Both the position numbers and the translations under genes were made by a program. Positions 1-10,062 of a stretch of DNA of 64,000 bases are shown piece by piece. Positions within the stretch are counted from its first letter, which is position 1, and each line of letters starts with the position of its first letter. Source of the stretch: Numida meleagris (Eukaryota > Chordata > Aves > Galliformes > Numididae); contig NC_034412.1 in assembly GCF_002078875.1 (NCBI RefSeq), forward strand, positions 32,516,657 through 32,580,656, written 5' to 3'. Below the pieces are notes generated by a model. It worked only from the letters and a program-made list of their open reading frames with translations. It was not told where the DNA came from and ran no database searches.

Positions 1-1638
1 CAAAACCACAGCCAGTGGCTGCACCTCTTGTGCTCGACCGAAAGCGCAGCCACGCGCTATGAGTTCTCCTGCTGTGGCTGTGGCAGAAAGGGCTGCAAGA
101 GCAGCCTTGTACTCTGGAGCTGCGCTCGAACGTAAACATTCTCGCAGCACTATTTCCTGTGTTTCCAGGGGCAGGTTGCTACTCGAGATAGCTGTCTGTA
201 CTTGGTCTGCAAAGGAGCCGAAATGCTCCCCAGGTTTTTGTCTAACATGGAGATAACTTGGCGACCCACTAGTAAGCGTATGCATCCGCTCAAGCGCTCG
301 CCTGCCCAAGTCTGCCGCTGCGACAAGAACGGTGGCTGGCAAAATCAGTTGTTCCTGAGGGGTACTCCGATTACCCTTTCCTGCGATTGCATCCGCTGGG
401 ATGTTGTGTAGAGGATGAGCTGGGTCTGCCTGCGCATGAGCTCGCAAGCTGTCTACCTCCTCCTGAATGTATGCCTCAAAAATCGGTACCTGCGCCGGGG
501 TGAGGCACGCCCGTGCACACTGTCGCCAATCAAAAATCAGCGGGCCACTAAGACTAATAGCGTCCAACAGGACCTGCGCCTGCGATCCGGTAAGACCTCC
601 CTCTTGGACCTCTTTTCTCAACTGCATTAGCATTTTGTAATCTACCGGTTGCCACTGGGGACCCTGGGGTCCGCCAACAAAAACAGGATAGCAAGAGCGC
701 GGCATGGGCTCAAGCTCGCATCCGGAGAGCATGCACTCCTGAGCACAAATAACCCAGCGCTCACCGGCCCTACGAACTTGGTCCCGCGCCCGCCCCCGCC
801 GTCTCCTTTCTCCCTCAGATGGCAGGTCTATGCAAAGGCGACCCTCCTCCTCCCCTGAGGAACTGGTCTCTTCATCCGCCCCACGCCTTTGGGACCCCTC
901 TACCCTATCTTTGGAGCTAGTAACCCTCCTTGAGGTCGAGGGGAGAGGCTGCTCCACAGGGCTAGATCTCGGCATCCTTCCCTCACCTACGCCCAGTGCA
1001 GCTGCACCACAGGGAGCTGCACCGTAGGGCGGAGGTGCCACTGTAAAAGCGGGCGTCCCTGCCTGGACCGGCCAGGGGGCTGAAGGAACGGGAGCCCTCG
1101 GGAAACACATCAGTGTTCCCTTTGGGTTCATAGACCAAAACTGCCCATCATCTGAGATCTGCACCCCTGGGGTCGCCTGCCCTTGCCTTGGAGCCCCTAA
1201 AGGGGCTAAAAGTGGAGCTTCCGTCCCCGTCTCTTCCCCTAACTTGCCCGTCTTGTTTTCCTCTCCCTCCGACCGTTCCTTTCCCTGCTCTCCATCGGTT
1301 TTGGCTGTCTCAGTGTCATCAGGCGTCCCCGATAACACTTGACGTGCCGTGGCATCGAGATGCCACTCATCTTTCACTTTCTGTATCACACTTCTCACCG
1401 TCCCTAGCACAGGGATAAGTCCCAGTGCCTCCTTATTTCCTGCATTTGCCCCTTCCCATAGCTCCTGACCCGCCTTCTCTAAAACCACTTTCTGCAGACA
1501 GTCTGTCGGGGACTCCGCACACTGCTTGTGCAGCATCCATTGAAGGAGTGCGAGGCACTCCTTATGTAGTGTTATCCCTACTTCCTTGGCCAAGGATTTC
1601 AGCATACTCACCACCTCCTGCACGCCGAGCCCCATCAT
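1..1638 (-). CDS. gag: Retroviral gag polyprotein, partial, open to window edge
   Basis: Gag is the structural polyprotein that assembles the virus particle. From ATG at 1638 (a second ATG follows directly) the minus strand is open for 546 codons with no stop until it leaves the window. The N-terminal 110 residues are helical and lysine/leucine-rich, as in a matrix domain. A proline-rich segment around residues 155-215 contains a PPPY late-domain motif at 202-205, the type that recruits Nedd4-family ubiquitin ligases for budding. An arginine-rich stretch near 280-290 precedes a capsid-like region from about 318. A major-homology-region motif, QKPGEHFGSFADQ, lies at about 467-479. Nucleocapsid zinc knuckles would lie off the window. 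The start was chosen as the first ATG after the primer site and leader. The frame was read by hand, and all motifs fall in the same phase. Confidence 0.85.
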   Translation of the reverse strand, partial: MMGLGVQEVVSMLKSLAKEVGITLHKECLALLQWMLHKQCAESPTDCLQKVVLEKAGQELWEGANAGNKEALGLIPVLGTVRSVIQKVKDEWHLDATARQVLSGTPDDTETAKTDGEQGKERSEGEENKTGKLGEETGTEAPLLAPLGAPRQGQATPGVQISDDGQFWSMNPKGTLMCFPRAPVPSAPWPVQAGTPAFTVAPPPYGAAPCGAAALGVGEGRMPRSSPVEQPLPSTSRRVTSSKDRVEGSQRRGADEETSSSGEEEGRLCIDLPSEGERRRRGRARDQVRRAGERWVICAQECMLSGCELEPMPRSCYPVFVGGPQGPQWQPVDYKMLMQLRKEVQEGGLTGSQAQVLLDAISLSGPLIFDWRQCARACLTPAQVPIFEAYIQEEVDSLRAHAQADPAHPLHNIPADAIAGKGNRSTPQEQLILPATVLVAAADLGRRALERMHTLTSGSPSYLHVRQKPGEHFGSFADQVQTAISSSNLPLETQEIVLRECLRSSAAPEYKAALAALSATATAGELIARGCAFGRAQEVQPLAVVL

Positions 1639-1652
1639 GGCTCCGGCTTCTC

Positions 1653-1720
1653 GGCGCCTTGCTCGCGCCCGGCGCCTTGCTCGCGCCCAAAATCGGCCGT
1701 TTGGCACCTTGCTCGCGCCC
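1653..1720 (-). repeat. Three 18-bp direct repeats in the retroviral leader
   Basis: Between primer site and gag, the plus-strand motif GGCGCCTTGCTCGCGCCC occurs at 1653-1670 and 1671-1688 and, with one change (GGCACC...), at 1703-1720. The first two copies are adjacent and the third follows 14 bp later. This untranslated leader is where retroviruses usually carry dimerisation and packaging signals. Whether these repeats do so is inference. Confidence 0.85.
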
Positions 1721-1724
1721 AAAA

Positions 1725-1742
1725 ATCACGTCGGGGTCACCA
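1725..1742 (-). other. Primer-binding site, tRNA-Trp type
   Basis: On the minus strand the 18 bases read TGGTGACCCCGACGTGAT, the known tRNA-Trp primer site of avian leukosis/sarcoma viruses. It lies two bases downstream of the LTR end, the normal spacing. Confidence 0.95.
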
Positions 1743-1744
1743 GA

Positions 1745-2040
1745 TGTTGTCTACGACAACGTAATAAGGCTTCCCTTCCATCCGCACCTCTGCGTGCGGG
1801 GCATACGGGACTCACACACAGTGTGTAACACCGAAATGCCAATTTAATGCTGCGCAACAAAGCTATTTATACCCGTACACGCGACCGCCCCGGATACTCG
1901 TGACCATAGACCCCTCCCCGGGTGCACGCAGGCACTGCCCATTTCATCCCACACAAGGGACATGATCTTTGTCTGTTGGGGATGTTTTTGCAGCTTTTTA
2001 TTTTATGGGAGTAGGTTAGCTGGTATCTACGTTGTCGCCA
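1745..2040 (-). repeat. 5' LTR of the alpharetrovirus-type provirus
   Basis: A 296-bp LTR with TG...CA ends. On the minus strand a TATA box (GGGTATAAATAGC, 1874-1862) is followed by an ATTAAA-type polyadenylation signal (1848-1843). A 10-bp inverted repeat lies near the two ends (1754-1763 CGACAACGTA and 2028-2037 TACGTTGTCG). The U5 end is fixed by the adjacent primer site. The U3 end at 2040 is less certain because the second LTR and the matching target duplication are outside the window; if correct, the flanking hexamer is TGGAAC (2041-2046). Confidence 0.8.
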
Positions 2041-5000
2041 TGGAACTCTGTTCCAGTATTTGAGGAATGACCTGTTCCTTGAAGGTAAGTCTTGTGGGGT
2101 GTGAAGTGGCGGTTGGTTAACAGCCCTATCTAACTCTGTTTCTGAGAATTACAGGTTACCTGAGGCTTGCAAGTTACGGGGAGTAGCTGAAGAGGGAGCA
2201 TGTTTATGTTTCTTGGTTGTACATCTGTCTCACTTCAACAGTGCAGTGGCTTGACATAGAGGTGAGTAGCGCAGACTTTATCAGCATAGGAGATTGTACA
2301 GTACTACTGAAGCTGAAACCTGGTAACTGTTTGATAATTTGTAGAAAGTTACAGAAGTGGGAGTTATGTTAAGGTCCTTTTAATGATATTCTCTTCACTT
2401 AAGAGGATGTTGAAAGTTATTCAAAGTGTGGTCATGGTCTTTCTGATACGTGTATGTAATACTGTTGTATTTCTTGTGTTGTACGCATAAAGAAATGAAA
2501 GTACCAGCAATAAGAATAAGTACATTGCTGATAGACACAGCAGCAATGAAGCGTGAGCTAGACTCTTATGATTACTAGCTGCAGATCCATGACTGGAATG
2601 AGTAATTTCCTGATGTATCAAAATAACTTCCTGTACATGCAGCACAAGACTCCTTACTGTACATAAGCATTCTAACCATTAAAAATGCTGCTCCTCTTCA
2701 ACGTGTCCCTCACAAGCTCAGCTCAGTGCTGTCCTCTCCAGGACTATGTTGCTGCGGAGCAATGCAGAAACACCAGCTTTGTCTGCAGGAAGAGAGCTGT
2801 GTACTGCTTCAGGTTTTATAGATGGCTTGTTTAGTACTGCCAGCTTGAAAAGCTGCCACTTTTTTTTTTTTTCTAAAAGGTTAAAAAATAATCTTGTTCA
2901 TGAAGTCTTTTTTAACTTCTTTCACTGACTCTATAGATACTGATCTTGCTTTTAGTAGTGCTCTAGAAAATGGTGGCTGGGTTGCTTTTTAGTTGTTTGT
3001 GATTTTTTTTTTCTTTTGCTAGTCTACTGGCAAAGAGAGTAACTTGTATGCTATTCTTAAATTTGGCAAAGACTTGATAAAATTCATAATTACAGGCTTA
3101 ACTATACATGTATTTTTAGCAGCTCTAACTCTTTCTGCACCTTGTGTAATGTTAGAGTGCAGAGTTGGATGTTTATAAACCATGCTACAATGAAAGGGAA
3201 AACAACCAAAACGTAGCTGACCTGTGATGATATTGGGTGATCTCATGTCACTACCTCATAGAAAAAGAGAGACTGCTGATAGAAGAAGTGCTGCAAGGAA
3301 CTTGTTCCCAGAATTTGGGATACTATCTTCAAAGGGAATTTCATTAGAGAGCTATTAAAATAGATGTGCTTCTGGCATATGTGGGGCATCAATTCTACAG
3401 CCAACTCAGGCAGTAAACAGTCAGTCAGGGGAGAGTGCAGGGTTTGAAACATACCTTAAAAATAAGTCTTAATCCTTGAGTGAAAAGAGTATCTTTTAGA
3501 GGCAGAGTTATCTTGTCTCTAAGATTGTTTAAGAAATGGATAGTAATTTGCCTTTCTCCTTCATACAGGCTCTCAAGTCCATAAACTATAATTCACAAAT
3601 AAAATGTCAGGACTGCCTTTTAAGTTTTTTTTTCCTTCTTTCTTTTCTTCCCCTCCTATTTTAATGTTGTTTATACAATGAATTTCAGATGCTGGCTGCT
3701 CTTTGAAAATTATTAAAACCAGATCTGTTAAATGTTACTTGTCAGATTGCTAGCAATTCCCTATGACACTGGTGATCATATTACCTCACATCTGCGACAT
3801 TCCAGGTCTGAAATAGTCACAGAATCAGAAAGTCTTGCATCCCTTTTTGTAAGCCTAACAATTAGATACAGCTTTTGCTATTCTGAGTTACTGACAAAGT
3901 ATTTCTGGATGGTGAATTTCATTGCTTACTCTTTCATTATTAATACTTTATACAGACATCTAGTTTATTTCTTAAAATAATGAACATGTATGAAATGGAA
4001 GTCTCTCTCAAAATTCTATTAGGTTTAGTACAATTGGACACTTAGTTATTTTAGTCTTCAACCTTGTAACTATTATCAGAATAATTAGACTGTTATCACA
4101 ACTATATACTATTTAAGATATGCAAACTTTTGCGTTACTCTGATGGTTTTCATCAGCTGACGAGGAATAGCGGAGCAATTTTCCTTTCTTCCATTATATT
4201 TTGCAACCATGAACAAGAATATCAAATGTTAGAAATTCGCTGATGTAGAGCTCCTGTACAAGGACCTCATCATTTTGGGAGACTGATTTATTGTTTTTGA
4301 GTTGCCCCATGTCTGAAAAAATAATCTTGGATAATTCAGTAGAATTCTGGGAAAAAAAATTGCCAATGGACACGGTTATTTCTGTGTAAGTAAGGCAGGA
4401 GCGTTACAGTAGACAACATGGTTCCAAATGGAAAAGAGAGTAACCACTTTCTTAGTGTAATTACATCAGCCAGATTACATCCAAAATAGAAGTTTTCATA
4501 TTGATTTGCAAAACCGAGTAAATTTAAAAACAGATTCAGCTGCTGAGTTCAATTCATTTAAAGTTATGAAAAGTCATGTTTAAATTCCATCAGTTGCACC
4601 ATTTTAGTTTATCTCCATTCACTGAAAGTGAGAAGTTTTGATATCTTGAGAATTTTAAGTCCAAACCTCAGAGCCTTTGATGTAGCATGCCTCTTTCTCA
4701 TATATTCATAATATGCAAAGAAATCTTGTATTCCTATAACCAGGAGGCACTTTGAGGGTAGTCTCTTGGGATTTGGAATATGACAGTGAATTTCGGTTTT
4801 ACTTTCATGTTTCATTTCATGACAGCCACAACAAATAACCAAAGGTAGCTTTCCTCTTCAAAGAGGAGATCCAATTCCCAGCAACAGATGTGGTTTTCAT
4901 ACTACTCTTGCCAGGTATTATTTAGATGGCACTTTCATTAGCCTTTCAGAATTTTTCTGTTTTCTGAATCATCTTTGGTATTGCATTCTATAATTTCATT

Positions 5001-5727
5001 ATAACTCAGCCTGACTTTTGAGTTAATTTTCATTAAAACTCAGCCAAAACTTGTGCTGTAGCCTCTTGTTCCCCTTGACTGTAGCTATTATTATTTTTAA
5101 TATTTAATTAGTGATGAAGAAGCTTTGTTTCATTATTGTTTCCTCCTACAGTTGAAAATTTCTGATGAAATCCAGATTTTAATCTGGCATGGACTAGTGT
5201 AGTTCTATAAAAGTCAGTGCTGATTTACACCGTATCCCATTTTATCCTTCTGTAACTGAAGACACTGTAATCACTGTAGCCAGAGTAAGAGAGTGATTTT
5301 ATAAGATTTTGTTTACAAGTACATTAGGTTTATAAATAGAGAATGTGTTAAATACAGAAGTAGTGTTTAAGATAAAGCGTAAAATGCAGCTGACCTTCTC
5401 TACTTTTACATGAGTCAGAGTTTATTTCATGTGTATATTACTGAAGTTGTAACTTCTGCCATGAGAGTAGTTTTGCTGATATTCTTGGAACAATTCTTAT
5501 ACCAGGGTAGGTTAACATCTCTAAGTCAAAATGCATGCAGTTGAAGAATATTATTCACCGTGTAATTTCTTAAAGAACTTGTTTCAATCAATTATGTTGT
5601 TAAATGGAGGAAAAATATAAATAAATAGAACAATTTAGAGAAAATGTTCAAAATTTCATTTTATGTGAAGTCAGTAATTTTCACTGATTATTTATTTATT
5701 TTAATTAATTGCTCTATAATTTAGCAT
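2041..5727. other. Non-coding DNA, no gene seen
   Basis: AT-rich sequence with scattered short homopolymer runs, for example T14 near 2860. The open frames are short and unlike any known protein. No repeat family was recognised. Confidence 0.7.
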
Positions 5728-6309
5728 CATACAATCATAGAATGGTTTTGGTTGGATGGGACCTATAAGATCATCTAGTTCCAACCCCCCTGCTGTAGGC
5801 AGGGACACCTCCCACTAGATCAAGGTGCTCAAAGCCCCATCCAGCCTGGCATTGAATGCTTCCATGGAGGAGGCATTCACAACCTCGCAGGGCAACCTGT
5901 TCTAGTGTCTCACAGTAAAGAATTTCTTCCTAATATCTAGTCTAAATCTACCCTCTTCTCGTTTAAAGCCATTTCCTCTCATCCTGTCGTTGGATGCCCT
6001 TATAAAAAGTCCCTCTCCAGCTTTTGTGTAGGCCCCTTTCAGGTACTGGAAGGCTGCTATAAGGTCTCCTTGGAGCCTTCTCTTCTCCAGGCTGAAGATC
6101 CCCAGCACTCAGCCTATCCTCACAAGGGAGGTGCTCCAGCCCTCTGATCATCTTTGTGGGCCTCCTCTGGACCTGCTCCAACAACTCCATGTCCTTTTTG
6201 TGTTGGGGACTCCATAACTAGATGCAGTACTCCAGATGGGGTCTCACGAGGGCAGAGTAGAGAGGCAGAATCACCTCTCTCGACCTCGGTTACGCTTCTC
6301 TTGATGCAG

Positions 6310-6755
6310 TGTGGGTCTAACGGCTGCTTATTAAGCAATAGCTGCTCATTAGTACTCAATGTCGCTACGCAAGAATAGCTATTGCACCTGCGCATGTGAC
6401 CGAATGAACCCGGAAGCTCCAAAAGCTGGGAAAGTCAAAGAAGGATTTAGAAAACAGAAGAACCAACCAGAAGGAGGGTGGGCAGCCCATGACACAGAGC
6501 CTCATGCACAGTGCGTGACCGAGACTGTGATTGGATGCGGAGCCTTGTGCACAGCGCGTGATCGAGGCTGTGATTGGAGAGAAGTTACGAAACCAGCACG
6601 TGTCGCGAATGCGGTCGGTTGTACGGGTATAATACCGGGAGTGTCCTGGGGAATAAACAAGATCTGCTTCCACTGCATCGGTGACTGAGAGACTTCGTCC
6701 AAGCAAGCATGGACAGTCTCGGGAAGATGGACAGCCGCGGGAGGGGATAGCAACA
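6310..6755 (+). mobile_element. Solo LTR inserted in CR1 (class II type)
   Basis: A 446-bp insertion beginning TGTGGGTC and ending GCAACA, flanked on both sides by the exact 6-bp duplication ATGCAG (6304-6309, 6756-6761). CR1 homology resumes directly outside. A TATA-like TATAATA (6628-6634) and AATAAA (6652-6657) set the plus-strand orientation. Two 39-bp near-repeats with inverted CCAAT boxes lie in the presumed U3. A 6-bp duplication is typical of alpha/beta-type retroviral integration. With no internal sequence present, it is best explained by LTR-LTR recombination. Confidence 0.92.
6497..6578 (+). repeat. Tandem U3 repeat in solo LTR, two copies
   Basis: Two 39-bp units (6497-6535 and 6540-6578, period 43) start GAGCC and end CTGTGATTGGA. 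Each carries a GATTGG, an inverted CCAAT box. They differ by several transitions. Duplicated U3 segments often act as retroviral enhancers; that role is inferred here. Confidence 0.8.
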
Positions 6756-6761
6756 ATGCAG

Positions 6762-7503
6762 CCCAGAACACTATGGCCTTCTGAGCTGCAAGTGCACATT
6801 GCTGGCTCATGTTGAATCTTTCATCAATCAACACTCCGAAATCCTTCTCCTCAGGGCTGCTCTCAAACCATTCTCCACCTAGCCTGTATCTGTGCTTGGG
6901 ATTGCCCCGACCCAGATGCAGGACCTTGTTGAACTTCATGAGGTTGGCATGGGCCCACCTCTCTAGCCTGTCCATGTCCCTCTGTATGACATCCCTTTTT
7001 TCTAGCGTGTCAACTGCACCACTCATCTTGGTGTCGTCTGCGAACTTGCTGAGGGTGCACTTAATCCCACTGTCCATGTTGTCTACAAAGATGTTAAATA
7101 ATACTGGTCCTAGCATCGATCCCTGAGTGATGCCATTCATCACCAGTTTCCACTTGGACACTGAGCTGTTGACCACAACTCTCTGAGTGTGACCACCCAG
7201 CCAATGCCTTTTCCAGTGAGTGGTCCCTCCATCAAATCCATTTTTCTCCAATTTAGTGACCAGGATGTCATGTGGGACAGTGTCAAACACTTTGCACAAG
7301 TCCAGGTAGATGACATCAATTGCTCTTCCTTTATCCACTCATGCTGTAACTCCATCATAAAAAGCCACCAAGTTTGTCAGGCACGATTTGCCCTTGGTGA
7401 GGCCGTGTTGGTTACCACCAATCACCTCGTCTGTGTTTTTCGTGTGCCTTAGTAGGGCCTTCAGGAGGATCTACTGCATGATCTTGCCAGGCACAGAGGT
7501 GAT
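6762..7503 (-). pseudogene. CR1 ORF2 reverse transcriptase fragment
   Basis: Remnant of the CR1 replication protein, which primes reverse transcription at its target site. The minus-strand frame from 7338 is open over the CR1 part for about 190 codons. It contains [16 protein letters not shown] (first catalytic aspartate region) and the catalytic box FADDTK (7044-7027), followed by the conserved [14 protein letters not shown] and [22 protein letters not shown] segments. The N-terminal endonuclease and palm start are missing through 5' truncation. At 6761 the frame runs into the inserted LTR, so its last 80 or so codons to the stop at 6502 are antisense LTR sequence, not CR1. Not functional. 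Confidence 0.88.
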
Positions 7504-9502
7504 ACCTTATTTAAGCCATTTGATTAAATGTTAATTAATTATTCTTTTTTTTCCTTTTTTTCTTACTATGTTCTTTCTCATTTTCACTTTCAAACATCTA
7601 AGCATTTTGAAAGTGGAGTGTTGTTCTACCTTCCGTATTTGGATAGGATGTTGATATTGTAGAATTACTTTTGAATAACCTATAAACATTCATTTATTAA
7701 AATCTGATTTTTCATGTTTTTGTTGCGTTGTGAAAATAAAATTGCCCTTTACATTTTTTAATCAACTCAAAATAACTAAGTAATACCTTTATAATTCAGG
7801 ATTGTGTAAGTGTGCTATAGCAATATGTTGACTTAGCTAATGCAATAAGAAATATAACAGTATTATGGTGATAGCAAAAATAGAACTTCAATATAACATT
7901 ATTTTTTTATTAATATTTTACTTGCTAAAGCATGTTTCAGCAAAAGTGAGTTTAGCTTTTAAAGCTTATAACACAGAATTGCAGGGTCTGTATATCAGTG
8001 AATTTCTGTACTGAACTGGCATTTCATTAAAAATAAATTGTATTAATATCTAGACATACTTAATGCTAACCATTACAGAAATTCAACAATTATCACTATA
8101 AATATTACTCATATTTTGAAGATAGATAAATAACAAATAGAAATATAATTTCTCCCTTTGATTAAAACTCAATGAAGCATTTAATATAGCCTCTTGCACT
8201 TTATTTTACACTTTAGAAATTGCTTTAAGAAGTATAATCAAAGTTCGTGTGTTTGCAGTAATGACAGCATCTTTCTTTTCTGTGCACTGGAACATTACAA
8301 CAGCAAATACATACTTGTGATCTTATTTTTTCTGTGTGGGGCTCATCATTAAAAGCCACTCAACCTGGAATGAAAGTAAGATTTGTAATAAAAATCTGCA
8401 CATTTTAAATGATATTTTTTTTCTCCTAAATGGCTTAACCTTCAGGAAACCCTGTAATTCAGAGATGTCATTTCTAAGTTGACTTTATTCCAAAGGGAAG
8501 GAAAAATATGGCCATTGCTGCACCATCTATCAATCACATATTAATCTCTCTAATATATTGCAGCTTAGACCATGATTCCTTTCTTCTAAGCAATTAATTT
8601 GTATGAAAGTCTAGGTGCAAGTCAGCTTTAGAGAATTTTTATAGACAGAAGTCATTAGCAGTGATATTGAATATATTTTTTAAAATTTTAGTCCAGTGCC
8701 AAAAAAAAAAAAAAGCATTCGCTTTTAAGTATTTCAGTAACTTCTAAAATGAAGAACTGTGTACACTTAGTAAAGCTAATTATAGATAAGCAGGTAAAGA
8801 ATCTGAAATATTAATTCTTGTTTGGTTTATCTTAAAAGCATGTGTGCATGTACAAATGTACATACAGTACTGACTGCCTTGAATGTTTATGTTCTGATAT
8901 ACATTGAGAGGAAATAAAAATGTAAAATCTCTCTTTGCCCAAGTAAAAACATATAATCTGCAATCTCTGTAGATTCCACAGCTCCCAGAAGTTTTGTGTC
9001 TCAACTGACTTGATTTAAATTGAAGAAGATTATTGGCACTATTGGAGTGTGTCTGGCACAGATTTGAGAAGCAAGGAGACCAAAACAGTCTTGAACGAAT
9101 GAAAGGCCCAATGGCATTATGGATCTTGAACGTTTTAGGAGATGGTGGTGGCCAAGAAGGAAGGACTTCTCTTGTGATCTAGTCATTTTCTTTCCAAATT
9201 TTCACTGCCTGGTGCATTGTTTAAAATAATTGTCACTGACATTAGACCCAAGTATGAGGTTTTTTACTGTTCTTTTTTCTTTTTTTTCCCCCTTCTCTCT
9301 GATTGTTCTGTGTAGCCTCTGCAAGCTCTTCAGTTGCTTCTTATCTTTACCACACTCTAAATATTTTTATCACTTTGCTTAGGGGAATACAAAGCAGAAG
9401 GAATGGACTTCACTGTTCATAACTGTATACAGTCTATCTGTTGTGACATGGTGCTGTTTCCAGTAGGCTAAATAAGAAAACAAAGCATCTAGCTTTAGAA
9501 GT
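7504..9502. other. Non-coding DNA, no gene seen
   Basis: AT-rich, with an A14 run near 8701 and no recognisable coding frame or repeat family. The last five bases, GAAGT (9498-9502), are the left target duplication of the next element. Confidence 0.7.
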
Positions 9503-10033
9503 TGTCAACGGTTTACGGGCGTTAGGCCCGATTCCGTGACAAAGGGGACGGGGGACCCAAGGGCCCACGTCCCGGGAAAAGGGGAAAGGGGAAAAGGGTA
9601 GGGAGATGGCCCTGAGAGCAAAGAACAGCGGCAACAATCTGAGGAGAAACAAACTAATTTACTAAATAAGATATCGGAATGCAAAAACAACACACTATAA
9701 TACAATATAATTACAATTTAAGCTGATAAATCCAATACAGAGAGAGAGAATGTCCCAAAATCAAGGTAGGCCTTACTCTACTACCGACGATAAGACGGCT
9801 GGAGAGCGAGGTGCTGCCAAGACGAGAGACGGCGGAAAAAAGGGACGAGGTCTCGTGATCTGCAAGTTTTTATACTGCGAGCTTTTATCTTTTCCCTCCG
9901 GCTGGAAAATGGTAACAGAGGAGCAAAGTGCCGTGGGGACTGTAGTAGTCCTTCTCTTCTGAGAACCAGGTACATTCACTACATGATGTTATGATGTGGA
10001 ATACCAATAACCGAAAATCATAAAACCATGACA
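9503..10033 (-). repeat. 3' LTR of miniature element
   Basis: 531 bp, TATA box at 9875-9866 on the minus strand. It is almost identical to the partner LTR: one G/A change and two one-base indels, all near 9653-9687. This implies a recent insertion or gene conversion. Confidence 0.9.
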
Positions 10034-10039
10034 TTATTT

Positions 10040-10057
10040 TGCCCGCATTCTCCACCA
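10040..10057 (-). other. Primer-binding site, tRNA-Ala type
   Basis: On the minus strand the bases read TGGTGGAGAATGCGGGCA. This is complementary to the 3' end of vertebrate tRNA-Ala (AGC) including its CCA, as I recall that tRNA, over the full 18 nt. Similarity stops at base 19. It lies five A/T pairs from the 5' LTR. Confidence 0.82.
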
Positions 10058-10062
10058 AAAAA

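Larger units (their letters stand above)
1..2040 (-). mobile_element. Endogenous retrovirus, alpharetrovirus-type, 5' part
   Basis: This is the 5' end of a provirus on the minus strand, cut by the left window edge. Read on the minus strand it runs LTR (2040-1745), two spacer bases, an 18-nt primer site complementary to tRNA-Trp, an 86-nt leader and a long gag frame. The tRNA-Trp primer is the one used by avian alpharetroviruses and their endogenous relatives, which is the main reason for the class call. Nothing in the visible part is broken. Pro, pol, any env and the 3' LTR would lie left of the window. The base composition is much more GC-rich than the flanking DNA. The exact family is not assigned. 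Confidence 0.88.
5728..7503 (-). mobile_element. CR1 LINE, 5'-truncated, minus strand
   Basis: CR1 is the main non-LTR retrotransposon of birds. The plus strand carries its reverse complement: the 3' tail with two copies of the octamer type ATTCTATG/ATTGTATG (5728-5743), the 3' untranslated part, then the C-terminal half of reverse transcriptase up to about 7503, where homology stops. Such 5' truncation is typical. A solo LTR at 6310-6755 interrupts it; without that, about 1.33 kb of CR1 remains. The 7503 end is approximate. Confidence 0.92.

Noticed and set aside
1425..1847. A 140-codon plus-strand open frame
   Set aside because: It is antisense to the gag start, leader and LTR of the minus-strand provirus, and other plus-strand frames in 1-1640 are likewise shadows of gag.
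6502..7338. A 278-codon minus-strand frame as a single protein
   Set aside because: Only 6762-7338 is CR1 reverse transcriptase; the rest is antisense solo LTR, as shown by the target duplication.
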